Shown piece by piece: positions 1-8,704 of a DNA stretch of 40,691 nt (within the stretch, counting starts at the first letter, position 1; each line of letters begins with the position of its first letter). The stretch spans positions 202,508 through 243,198 of the forward strand of contig BFEA01000955.1 in the NCBI GenBank assembly GCA_003427395.1, read 5' to 3'. Under the pieces are notes generated by a model. That model was not told the DNA's origin and searched no databases. It saw nothing but the letters and a program-made list of their open reading frames with translations. Both the position numbers and the translations under genes were made by a program. The stretch comes from Chara braunii. Taxonomy: Eukaryota > Streptophyta > Charophyceae > Charales > Characeae.

Positions 1-224
1 GCACATTTTGGAGTACGTGCGTTGGAGTCTTGCGTGGGGAGCTGCGTTGTGCCATCTTGCTCCCCCTTCTTCCTCCATCTCCATCTCCGTCACTAGCGGA
101 GCACCACACCTGGTGGGTCCGCTACAAGGAGATTGCGGCGGAAGAGGCGGTATATGGTCCCTATTTCTCCCACCTCGCTGTATGTGTGTAGCTATGGTTG
201 TCTGTGCTGCTCTGTGAATGGTTG

Positions 225-281
225 TGCAGTCTTTACAGGACTTAACCCCTCTGATGAGCCGGAAAAGTGACGACGGCCAAA
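225..281 (+). ncRNA. Degenerate hammerhead-like motif
   Basis: CTGATGA, the canonical first core strand, is followed by a 4-bp stem II (GCCG/CGGC) enclosing about 12 nt. The next strand reads CAAAA where GAAA is expected. Stems I and III are weak: only AGG/CCT can be drawn for stem I. The piece shares the layout TGCAG ... ACCC(C)TCT-TGANGAG with the intact fold at 1196-1255. Replacing G12, a general-base position in known hammerheads, would inactivate it. This could be chance; I treat it as a decayed relative at low confidence. Confidence 0.2.
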
Positions 282-437
282 AAGCTTTTACGGGATGCCA
301 CGCCCCTCCTGCGGCATTTATGCTTCCATGGCTGCAGCCGAGCTGCCACGAGTTTTTGCATTCCCAGACGTTTTGCCTAGCCTAGTACGCCGCTAGCCGC
401 ACAACTCTCGCTTCATGATTGCCTGCAGGTATGAGGA

Positions 438-506
438 TGGGTGTGGGCCGAACGCCTTCGGGTTTGGACCTCGAACGAGGCCCCGAACGGGACCCCGAAC
501 GCCCGT
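438..506. repeat. CCGAACG-rich GC block
   Basis: Interrupted copies of CCGAACG and its complement CGTTCGG are clustered here. The same block recurs at about 1536-1612, 2360-2425, 2976-3080 and 3559-3680, where it forms part of a longer modular repeat. Here the AT-rich modules are missing, so this is a solitary block. Confidence 0.6.
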
Positions 507-1195
507 ACATAATCATAGCCCATAGAAAAACGTTTTCGACACCGCCAGCTTTGCATTTTCATAGGAGTTGATAGCTGGGAGTTTTCAACATACGAGTGAC
601 CATTGCAAGCGGACGAAGGGACCTATCCGGGAACTTCTGGTAGCATGACACGAGCAACGATAGGGTGATCCTAGTGGAATGGATAACCTCGATGAACCTT
701 TTGCCTGCCAGTCTTGGAGTCTTAATAGCATGTATGCATATAGAGCAGGATGAGCACGTGTTGTGGATGCTCGGATGTGAGTCATGTTCACGATCTAAGC
801 AATCCTCACTCACCTGGTGTACGAGTGATTTCGAGCTAGACTCGAAAGCTGCTGCGCACAAAAACAATATGAATACATTTGCTATTGAGGATTACTTCTT
901 GGAAACACTAACCCCTCTGAGAAGTTGTGATCTTCGTGTTACTTTGATAAGGTCTACGATTACGATTTGCGTAATCCTCATTTGATGACGAGTTCATCTG
1001 CCTTTGGTCGAGTTGTATACCTCATATATATATATATGCCAGCGGCGTGTCTGGAGTGTATTTTTTGGCTGTGACAGACCTTTCTTTGTTTCGTGGATGT
1101 TTTGCTTAGAGTTTTCCATCTGGTGTGGGTGAGTGATAGTCTACTTTGATTTTGGTTAAGGTTTTCATTTACAGTGTAATCAGTGAGGGGATTCT

Positions 1196-1255
1196 GCAGA
1201 CTGTTGAGGGTTCACCCTCTTGACGAGTCGGTGAAACTCCGACGAAACAGTTTGT
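1196..1255 (+). ncRNA. Type III hammerhead ribozyme motif
   Basis: A hammerhead ribozyme is a self-cleaving RNA. By eye the parts are all present in type III order. Stem III pairs 1196-1204 with 1247-1255 (nine pairs, two of them G-U). The cleavage triplet is GTT at 1203-1205. Stem I is GAGGG/CCCTC (1206-1210/1215-1219) with loop TTCA. Core strand 1 is TTGACGA (1220-1226). Stem II is GTCGG/CCGAC (1227-1231/1239-1243) with a 7-nt loop, and core strand 2 is GAAA (1244-1247). The one departure is T at 1220 where C3 is expected; C3 pairs with G8 in known structures, so U3-G8 may reduce activity. The motif joins directly to the hairpin repeat at 1270-1345. In plants such ribozymes occur in retrozymes, and this may be one of that kind or a new carrier. 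The fold is seen; activity is inferred. Confidence 0.72.
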
Positions 1256-1345
1256 CACAGCCCCTCGTTTGTTGTCCTCTTCTCTCTCTCTGCCTACGGT
1301 TTACCGGGCAGTTCTGTTTGTGACGTTATATACTTCCCTTTCCTT
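1256..1345 (-). repeat. CT/hairpin repeat joined to the hammerhead
   Basis: Reading the minus strand, this is the family TATA-CGTCA-CA-AGAACTGCCCGGTAAACCG-TAGGCAG-(AG)n-AGGACAACAAACGAGGGGCTGTGAC. Its centre can fold as CTGCC/GGCAG plus CGGT/ACCG. The plus strand runs without a break from the hammerhead into this repeat, so the ribozyme is part of the repeat unit. Related copies lie at 1962-2058, 34712-34763, 35173-35262 and 37893-37963. Confidence 0.75.
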
Positions 1346-1529
1346 CTTTTTTTTTTCTCTTTTTCCTTTTTCTTCTTTCCTCCTTCAACCCCTTCCCCTT
1401 CTCTCCTCCTTGTTTCGAACTCTTAAATTTAGGAATGCAGGTCAATGCACTGAATTTCACCGTCTCATTGTATCATTTCTATATACGGATATACATATAT
1501 ATTTGGGTGTATGCAGGGTAACCGGCATT

Positions 1530-1870
1530 CAGGACTGGACGAACGTCCTAACCCGAACGCCCGAACATATGGGATCCCCTGGGAATGCGTTCAGCCATTC
1601 GGGTGGAACGCGAACCAAAAACAATCAAACAAAAAACCAACACTTCAAAAACATCTGAAAAAAAAATATGTTATGATGACAAATAAAATAAATAACATTT
1701 ACCTCAGTATTACATCCAAATTCCTTACAAAATTTGAAATACAAATTATAACCAGAAACTAAAACTAGAACAAAAAATAAGAAAAAATGAAAAGAGAATT
1801 AAAATTAGTGAGCGAGCGAGAATGTTTTCCACACCCCCATCTTTGGCGATTTTTAATTTTTGTTTGGCTT
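1530..1870 (-). repeat. Inverted copy of the CCGAACG modular repeat
   Basis: On the minus strand the order is the same as in the plus-strand units at 2360-3680. A GCCAAAAA...GGGGGTGTG module (1829-1870) comes first, then an AT-rich module with CAAATTTTGTAAGGAA and CATAACAT, then an A/T tract, then the CGTTCGGG block (1536-1612). The unit lies between the two inverted hairpin/hammerhead copies. Confidence 0.65.
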
Positions 1871-1961
1871 AGAAAAATAACAGTCGGCCAACGGACCTCC
1901 TTACGTACGGGCTGGTGACCTTGGGTGTATGTGTATATGTGTGTGTGTATATGTGTATATA

Positions 1962-2058
1962 TATATCGTCAAATAGAACTGCCCGGTAAACCGTAGGCAG
2001 AAAGGGAGAAGAGGACAACAAACGAGGGGCTGTGACAAACTGTTTCGTCGGAGTTTCA
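1962..2058 (+). repeat. Inverted truncated copy of the hammerhead repeat
   Basis: This segment is nearly the reverse complement of 1229-1343: CGTCA, AGAACTGCCCGGTAAACCG, GGCAG, then GGACAACAAACGAGGGGCTG, then the second half of the hammerhead (stem II, GAAA and stem III strand). The match stops inside stem II at CACCGA, where (TA)n begins. The first core strand and stem I are therefore absent, and this copy cannot form a ribozyme. Confidence 0.75.
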
Positions 2059-2231
2059 CCGATATATATATATATGTATAGACATATATGTGTGAAGGGT
2101 TGCCAGGCCGAACGTACGGAGGCCCCTAAGCTGACCCCCGTGCAGATCCATCATCCATGATTGATGATGCATCTTTCAGCCTTTGACTGATTGCTTGCAT
2201 CAGGTTTCAGGTTTTCTATTTCACTTCCCTT

Positions 2232-2265
<34 letters not shown>

Positions 2266-2359
2266 ACACTATTGGTCACTGAGAAATACTTAGGCTTAGA
2301 GGGTGGTCCCCCACAGAATTCAAACACGGCGCGCATTTTACTTACTTCTTGAAATGAAA

Positions 2360-2939
2360 GCCATTGGATTCGGGCGTTCGGGTCCCCGTACGGGGGCTGA
2401 AGCTGAAGGGGTTCAGACCCCGCTAAAAATTATTTTCGGACCTAATATATTATTATTTGTTTCTGAATTTGTTAGTTCTTTGCGATGTATGCTAGCTTCC
2501 TCTTACTTTTGAAGCCATTTTGTTCAGCCAAAAAAAAAGGGAAAATTGGCAAATATGGTGGTGTCAAAACTTGCTTGCCCACTCACTAATTGGTTTTTTC
2601 TTTTGACTTTTTACTTTTCTTTTTTTTTGGGGTATGAAAAAAATTATTATTTTTTCCAACTTTATATTTGTAGATTCTTTATTATGTAAGATACACATAT
2701 ATAATTTTTTATGGCAATTATCACAGCCAAAAAAAGTTGAAAAATTGGCGAAAATGGCGGTGTCAAGAACGTGCTCGCCCACTCAATATTTTCCCTCTCA
2801 GTTTATTTGTTCTAATTTTTATTATTTTTAATTACTTTTAGTGTTTGATTTTTATTTCAAATTTGTTAAAGAATGTGGATGTAATGTTGAGGCAAATGTT
2901 GTTCAGTTAATTCTTTTGCATAACATTGTTTTCTTTTTC

Positions 2940-2976
<37 letters not shown>

Positions 2977-3680
2977 GGTTCTCGCCCCACCGAAGGCGTC
3001 GAGAGGGGGTGGGCTGGCCCCCGAACGTTCAGGCGTTCAGGGTCCTGTTCGGGGGCCGAACACCTCCACGTTTGGCCCCCGCCAAAACAAAATTCAGGGC
3101 CTAAAAACAAGCTTTTGTTTCTGAATTTTTTTTGGTGAGTTCTCTATGATATAACCTACACGACTATAAATTTCGAAGTCTTTCTGCTAAGCCAAAAAAA
3201 ACATTAAAAATCGTCAAAGATGGGGGTGTAGTGCTCGCAAACTACATATCTATAAATTTTCAGGGCATTTGTCAATGCCAAAAAATAATTAAAAATGGGC
3301 AAAGATGGCGGTGTCGAAGATAACTCTTTAGCCATGTCAACAAACAAAGCAAAGGTGCTGGCACACTCACTCATTTTAATTCTCTTTTTATTTTTTTTTA
3401 TTTTTATCATAATGTTTTTTTCTGTATTTGATTTTTAATTCAAATTTGGTAAAGACTTTGGATACAGTGCCCGGGCAAATGTTGTTTTGTTTTTTTTCTC
3501 CATAACATTTGTTTTTTCAAACTTTTTTGAAAACTGTTCTTTTTTTTTTTTTTTTTTTGGGTCCGCGTTCGGGCCGAACGGCCGAACGCCTTCCGAAGGG
3601 GTCCCATACGTTCGGGCCTTCGGGTTCAGGTTCGGGCGTTCGGGTTCGGGCGTTCGGCCTGTCCCGAACGCCGGTAACCG
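2360..3680 (+). repeat. Tandem modular repeat, about 580-660 bp per unit
   Basis: Two units plus a partial third can be traced. Each has a CCGAACG-rich GC block, a GGCCTAA...TTTGTTTCTGAATTT link, one or two GCCAAAAAA...AAAGATGGCGGTGTC modules (starts near 2526, 2724, 3190 and 3276), and an AT-rich module with CAAATTTGTTAAAG and CATAACATT. A poly-T tract then leads into the next GC block. GTTTCTGAATTT recurs 658 bp apart and the ATTTTTATTTCAAATTTG module 583 bp apart. No protein is encoded. Partial relatives lie at 33720-34030 (+) and 36760-36920 (-). Confidence 0.65.
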
Positions 3681-3681
3681 T

Positions 3682-3726
3682 GTATATATATATATATATA
3701 TATAGATAGATAGATAGATAGATAGA
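3682..3726. repeat. (TA)n(GATA)n microsatellite
   Basis: Uninterrupted TA dinucleotides pass into GATA tetranucleotides immediately before the retrotransposon 5' region. Confidence 0.9.
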
Positions 3727-4497
3727 TGTAAGCCCTTAGCCTGCCCCTTGCCCTATGGATGTGCACATACCCCTTGGAACTTGTTGAGTACAGTCTATCT
3801 GTCTATTCTTTCTGCATTGAGTCTCTTCTGTCCTAGGTCATAGAACTCTGTGGATGAAGGATAGGGCCTTGCTGCGTAACCTGCACGGGACTCAGTAGGA
3901 CTAATCTCTACTCCGATATCTGGAGACCTGGGCATGAGCGGCGAGCGCTCGTTAAACAACTCGTCTAGCCCAATGACCGGTACTGACCGGCAGGTCTGTT
4001 CAGTTTCAATGTAGAGGGTCTGGACTCCGAGCTGCAGGCTGAAACGGAGGCCGTCGTTAAGTGTTGAGGGTCTGTTGGAACCACTCCCCTACCAGACCAA
4101 GTAAGGCTGATGATGTGTGTCTGACGACTCGACTGTCCCGAGGGATACGAACCCTCCAAGGACCGGTACAGACCGGNGGGCTGCTCGGTGTGGCACAGTA
4201 GGCCGGAAAGGCTGAGTTGTGGGCTGAAAGCACAAGCAAAACCAAGCTGATCACGTCGTCCTGTCTGCGACATTAAAGAATTCTTGAGGAGTTACGGGGG
4301 ATCTCTTTAAATGCCTCCTGATCAGCCACTGGTTCAGTAGTGACAGCCATAGTGTAGGTCTAGGCTCGAGACCATAGTTGACAGGACCCCTGTCAGGATT
4401 CTGTGAGTCTTAGATTGAGTCAGTAGGTCTGTCAGTCAGGGGTTGACGTCAATGTGGTGAGGTTTGGAACCACTAACCCGGTTGTACACTTATCACC
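3727..4497 (+). other. 5' leader of the Ty3/gypsy element
   Basis: Non-coding sequence directly after the GATA microsatellite and before the gag start. It begins TGTAAG, the same six bases that open the LTR-like segment at 10541, but the two stretches do not otherwise match by eye. A full 5' LTR was not established. GGAACCACT occurs twice (about 4077 and 4466) and GACCGGTAC twice, so short internal duplications exist. No primer-binding site for a familiar tRNA was recognised. One N lies at 4177. Confidence 0.4.
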
Positions 4498-4986
4498 ATG
4501 GTTGAGACCCGTAGTGGGAAGGAGACTAGCCCCTACACCACTGAGCAGCAAGAAAAGATGGCCGCCTTAGTCAGAGAGAATAAGGAGAGGAAAGAGCGTG
4601 AAAAGCAAGCCAAGCTAAAGGCTACTGCAGACGAGCAAGCGGCGAAGATGAAGAGGTTGGAGGAGGAGATGAAGAGGGTACAACAGGAGGAAGAAAGAAG
4701 GAAGGCTGCTGAAGCAGAAGCGGCAGCAGAAGAAGAGAAAGAGAGAATGAGAATTGAGAGTGGAGAAGGGAGCAGTGGTGGCACGATGAAGTGGGAGACA
4801 GACACTGAGCTGGAGAAGAAGATCAGCGAGTGGATCGCTAATTTATCGTTGGGGGAAGACGAGGAGGCGGAGTCCTATGCGACTAAGGATGAGAAGGCTG
4901 CGTTGGCCGCTGAGCTAGCAGCCATGACAGACCCAATGGAACGAAGAGAGGGAAGACGAGCAAAAGTTAGCATGGAAGTTAGATGA
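4498..4986 (+). pseudogene. gag, N-terminal coiled-coil part
   Basis: Gag is the structural protein of the retrotransposon particle. ATG at 4498 sits in a good context (ACCATGG) and opens MVETRSG. Residues about 20-95 are almost all K, E, A, R, M and Q and should form a long coiled coil. The frame ends at TGA 4984-4986, overlapping an ATG of the next frame (ATGA). Because similar sequence continues in that frame, I read this as a frameshift, not a true stop and restart. Confidence 0.75.
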
Positions 4987-5306
4987 AGAGGGAGAAGAAG
5001 AGGACAGAGGAAGTGAATAAGATGACCGCAACATTGACAAGGGTGCAGAAGTGTAGAGCGGAGGTGCTGGCCCAGCCAGATGATAAGGCCAAGTGGGACA
5101 AGGTACTGGGCTATCTACAGGTGTTGAGCAAGGCCTGGATGGAAGAACGCCAGGCAAGTTACACCAATGTAGCCTTGAGTGCCATGCGGTCAGGGTTTAG
5201 AGACTTTGCGCGCGAGATCATCACCCATATTGGGGGCGAAGTCAAACAGTTGAGAGACAATGTCGGAAGTTTTGTGAGGGCGCCATTCAGGGTGCCAAAG
5301 CTGTAG
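4983..5306 (+). pseudogene. gag, second fragment
   Basis: The frame is offset from the preceding piece and continues its charged, helical character, then becomes a more globular segment ending near 5280. The last dozen residues before TAG at 5304 look out of frame. An alanine-rich sequence with a KLKFPDAYGG motif, as expected before the gag capsid domain, continues in a different frame up to about 5400. So at least two shifts surround this fragment. Confidence 0.65.
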
Positions 5307-5363
5307 CCGCCGCAGAGGGAGAGGCCAGGCCCTGTAAGGACCCAGTGAAGCTTAAGTTTCCGG

Positions 5364-5783
5364 ATGCGTACGGGGGAAAGAAGGAAGAAAACCAACTGGG
5401 AAGCCAGTGTCAATAGTTATATTTACTTGCAGCATATCTTGGCCGAGGAACAAGTCCTTGTGGCCTTCCAGGCCCTCAAAGATGAAGCGGCTAGCTTCGC
5501 CAGGTCTCCTGCGCGTACATCCGGTTGTGAAAACAACCTCGTTGCGTATTCCAAAGTCACTCCTCTCTCCCAATTCCTCAAGCTCCTTAAGGAGCGGTTC
5601 GCTGACCCAACACGAGGCATTAGACCCTCTGATAAGCTCCAAACGATTCACTCTCGGCAGTGGAGGACTGCCAAGGCACTCAAGGGTACTATGGACGACT
5701 TGGTAGCTGTCCCGGGCCACGGGGTCACCGTGCCCCAGTTGGTCCAATTGTTTTATCGTGCCATCCCAGAGGCCCTACGCTGA
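5364..5783 (+). pseudogene. gag, capsid-like domain
   Basis: This is the central retrotransposon gag domain, from about residue 12. It has WEASVNSYIYLQHI, then VAFQALKDEAASFAR, then FLKLLKERFADP, the usual W...L...A...F-x-x-L-x-x-F pattern. The first few residues belong to another frame; the true reading comes from the frame of 5300-5400. The fragment stops at TGA 5781 where the next gag frame takes over. Coat assembly is known for the family; function is lost in this copy. Confidence 0.75.
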
Positions 5784-6441
5784 CAAGTCTCAGCAGGCCG
5801 GCATCACATTCGATCAATTGAGTAGGGAGGTCGTCCTATACGAGTCAAAGTCTATGCCAGTTACCACTTTCTGGCATAAGGACCTGGAGAAGGGNAAGAA
5901 GTGGAAGAATCGTACTATCTCGGGCCATGTAAAGGCCAAGGATCACATGATCCTGACGTTAGAGAAAGGTGGTACTGATGAGGTCCCNTATGATCAGATT
6001 GAGTGGGGCCTTGAAAATGATGGCAGTAGTGTGGGCCAAGGGAGGTCTTTCGCTGCTGTCGCGGCTGGAGGGAGGCCGCAAGGAGGAGGAGGCCAAGGCC
6101 AAAGGGCTCAGGCCATGGGAGGCCGAGGACCGGGCGCACAGGGGGTTGGCGAACAGGGAAACCGCCAAGCGGGAGGTAAGGGTCAAGGTCCCCCGTCAAA
6201 TCGTCAGGGTAATCGGTCCCCACAACGAAGAGGTGGAAGAGCACCTCAAGGAGGTTGGCACCCCGGCTTGCCACAGGGCAGGCCCTGGGAAGACTTGGGC
6301 TTGGACCGGCAATTATGGCAGGAACGCATGAACATGGGTCAGTGCATATTTTGTGGTGACCCGGCCCACGTTATCAAATTTTGTCCAAAGTATAAACAGG
6401 CCCGTTGGGCTGCCCAGCAGTCAAAAGGCAGCCTCCAGTAG
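5758..6441 (+). pseudogene. gag, C-terminal part with CCHC zinc knuckle
   Basis: The first third completes the capsid region (FDQLSREVVLYESK). A long Gly/Gln/Arg-rich linker follows, about residues 100-175, and then one zinc knuckle, C196-x2-C199-x4-H204-x4-C209. Such knuckles bind the element's RNA during packaging. Two Ns fall in the frame (5895 and 5988), each hiding one residue. The frame ends at TAG 6439-6441, about 190 bases before the protease frame. Confidence 0.8.
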
Positions 6442-6629
6442 GGGTCGCAATTGCCCCTACTTCAAGGCCATGTGAAAGTGAGCGCGCGCGAACAAGACAC
6501 TCCCAACCCACATGAGCCTATGGCAGAGGTTGCAGGCCCGTGCCTAGATAGTTGTTGAGAGACCGCCTGTGTAAGCGTCTCTTAGGTGTGACAAAAGAAT
6601 TAAAGGAGAAGATGCCAACCTAGGCCAAA

Positions 6630-7244
6630 ATGAAGAAGGAGAGTAAAGGACAGCTGATTTTGGTAGATGTAGAGGTGTTTAGGAGTAGGGTAGGGACCCT
6701 TACAAACTCAGGGGCTACACGTAGTTATATCAATCGTAGGGTGCTGAAGAAGTTGAGGCTAAGACTAAAGGTCAAGAAGTTAATACACCCTATGGTCAGT
6801 GTTCTTGCAGACATCCGCACAATGCGCGTTGAGGGTTATGTAGAGGGAGTCCAGACATACTTTCGCCTAGAGAAGGATGGGAAGATGGAAAAAGTTCTCC
6901 ATTCCCCGACTCTCCTCGTACAAGATGACCTTCCTTTCGATGTAGTGTTAGCAATGGATTGGGGAGAGGCAGCGGGGGCCACACTCCATCTAAGAGAGCA
7001 TGAGTGTAGGCTCCCTAATCCGTTAAGCGAAGTGAACACTACTCGCCTGTTTCATGTGTCCGGTGTAGATAACACCTTGGCGCATTCGTTAGAGAAACAG
7101 GTCTTTGTGGTGTATGTTAGACCTGTCACTAAGGGCCAAAAGAAGGATAGCTCAGCAGACCCAACAATTGCCAAGCTACTGGAGGAGTTCAAAGATTTGT
7201 CTGAGATCGCCGACACGAGTAGCGCCACGACCCATCCAGCATAG
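6630..7244 (+). pseudogene. Aspartic protease with active-site D to N
   Basis: This retropepsin-type protease would cut the Gag-Pol polyprotein. The catalytic loop, normally DSGA, reads NSGAT at about residues 27-31. Further features fit the family: a hydrophobic VLADIRTMRVEGYV strand region and the LPFDVVLAMDW motif that marks the end of Ty3/gypsy proteases. Changing the catalytic aspartate to asparagine abolishes known enzymes of this class. The frame runs on to TAG 7242 while the RT frame begins upstream, so a frameshift lies near 7205-7220. Confidence 0.8.
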
Positions 7245-8253
7245 GATAGAGATAGAGCCTGGCACTAGAACACCTAAGGGTGCAGTCTACAGGATGTCCC
7301 CGAGAGAGTTAGATGAGATTCACAAGCAGTTAGACGAACTCCTTGAGAAAGGGTGGATCAGGCCCAGTTCGTCTCCTTTTGGAGCACCCGTTTTGTTTGT
7401 CCCCAAGAAGGAAGGAGAGCTGAGAATGTGTATAGACTATAGGGGATTAAATGTAATCACCATGAAGAATGCTGAGCCGCTGCCCAGGATAGACGATCTT
7501 TTAGATCGGGTGCAGGGTTGTAAGTATTTCTCTAAGATAGACTTAAAGTCCGGATACCATCAGATAGAGGTTCATCCTAAGGATCAATACAAGACTGCCT
7601 TCCGGACTAGATATGGGCATTATGAGTTTATAGTGATGCCCTTTGGACTAACCAACACGCCAGCTACTTTTCAGGGTTGTATGAATGACCTGTCTAGACC
7701 GTGGTTAGATAAATTTGTAGTCTACTTAGATGATATCCTAGTCTTTAGTAAGACCCTCCAGGAGCACCAGGGTCATCTGAGGCAGGTCTTGGAGAAGCTT
7801 AGAGAGGCTAACTTCAAGATCAATAAGAAGTGCATGTGGGCCAAGACGCAAGTCTTATACTTGGGCCACGTGTTGGAAGATGGCATTAAGCCAGAGGACA
7901 ACAAGATCACGGTCATAGATTGGTCGATGCCCCGCACATTGACAGAGTTGCGGTCGTTCCTAGGCTTAGCTAACTACTATAGGAAGTTAGTAAGGAACTT
8001 CTCTACTATCGTAGCTCCCTTGCGCAGCTTGCTGAAGAAAGAGGCAATCTGGCAATGGGACAAAGACTGTACGTCTGCGCTCAAGAAGCTAAAGCGCGCG
8101 TTAATAGAATATCCTGTCCTCAAAGTTGCAGATCCGTCTTTGCCATTTGTCGTCACCACGGACGCGAGTCAGTATGGGATAGGCGCCGTGTTGCAACAAG
8201 ACGACAGCAATAGCTATAGACCCGTAGAGTTCATGTCCGCGAGGATGCCCTGA
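7216..8253 (+). pseudogene. Reverse transcriptase domain
   Basis: This RNA-directed DNA polymerase copies the element's RNA. Readable landmarks in order are PIQHRIEIEPGT, ELDEIHKQLDELLEKGWI, SPFGAPVLFVPKK, MCIDYRGLN, FSKIDLKSGYHQI (catalytic D), MPFGLTNTPATFQ and the active-site box YLDD in VVYLDDILVF. The connection segment LRSFLGLANYYRK and the start of RNase H with TTDASQYGIGAVL follow. The polymerase core is intact. An in-frame TGA at 8251-8253 interrupts it; the same frame continues afterwards. Sequence upstream of about 7216 in this frame is not part of the protein. Confidence 0.92.
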
Positions 8254-8691
8254 GAGAAGGTCGCTACCTCCACGTACGAGAGGGAACTCTACGCTCTCAG
8301 GCAGGCTTTAGACCATTGGAAGCACTTTCTGCTTGGGAGGCACTTCAAAGTGTATTCGGACCACGAAACGCTTAGATGGTTAAAGACTCAGGCCAAGATG
8401 ACACCTAAGTTGACTAGGTGGGCCGCAGAGATAGACCAATTCGACTTTGAGCTCAAGCCAGTGAAGGGCAAGTACAACGTAGTTGCGGATGCTCTGAGTA
8501 GGAGATCAGACTACTTTGGAGCTGTAGTACACTATCTGGATATAGGGAGAGACTTGCAGGAGAAAGTGAGGCAAGCATATGCGCATGACCCTATCTATAG
8601 CGACCTCCTAAAAAGAGTTAGAGAGACCCCAGAGACTGAACCAGATTACCGCACTACAAACGGGTTGTTGTTTGAGAAGACTAATGTGTGA
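8254..8691 (+). pseudogene. RNase H domain and connection
   Basis: The same frame as RT, after a single stop codon. YERELYAL and VYSDHETLRWL are typical Ty3/gypsy RNase H motifs carrying catalytic E and D, and ADALSRR marks the end of the domain. RNase H degrades the RNA strand of the RNA-DNA hybrid. The frame ends at TGA 8689-8691, which is created exactly at the junction of a 16-bp direct duplication. Confidence 0.88.
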
Positions 8692-8704
8692 GAAGACTAA
8701 TGTG
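8673..8704 (+). repeat. 16-bp tandem duplication breaking pol
   Basis: TGAGAAGACTAATGTG is repeated exactly at 8673-8688 and 8689-8704. Sixteen is one more than a multiple of three, so the copy both makes a stop and moves the integrase into the next frame. With the extra unit discounted, RNase H and integrase share one frame. Confidence 0.95.

Larger units (their letters stand above)
1..1195. other. Repeat-rich flank without a recognised gene
   Basis: No open frame here looks like a known protein. The stretch contains a hammerhead-like remnant near 225-281, a CCGAACG-rich GC block at about 438-506 and a short (TA)n run near 1026-1037. The 12-mer TAACCCCTCTGA occurs in both the remnant (from 243) and near 908. 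Nothing else was identified. Confidence 0.6.

Noticed and set aside
900-940. TAACCCCTCTGAGAAG...CTTC near 908 as a third hammerhead
   Set aside because: It shares a 12-mer with the remnant near 243, but the core lacks the TGA/G spacing and no GAAA strand follows.
4983-4986. ATGA overlap in gag as a designed stop-restart site
   Set aside because: Several other shifts in the same gene point to decay, and the downstream frame reads as a continuation; chance overlap is simpler.
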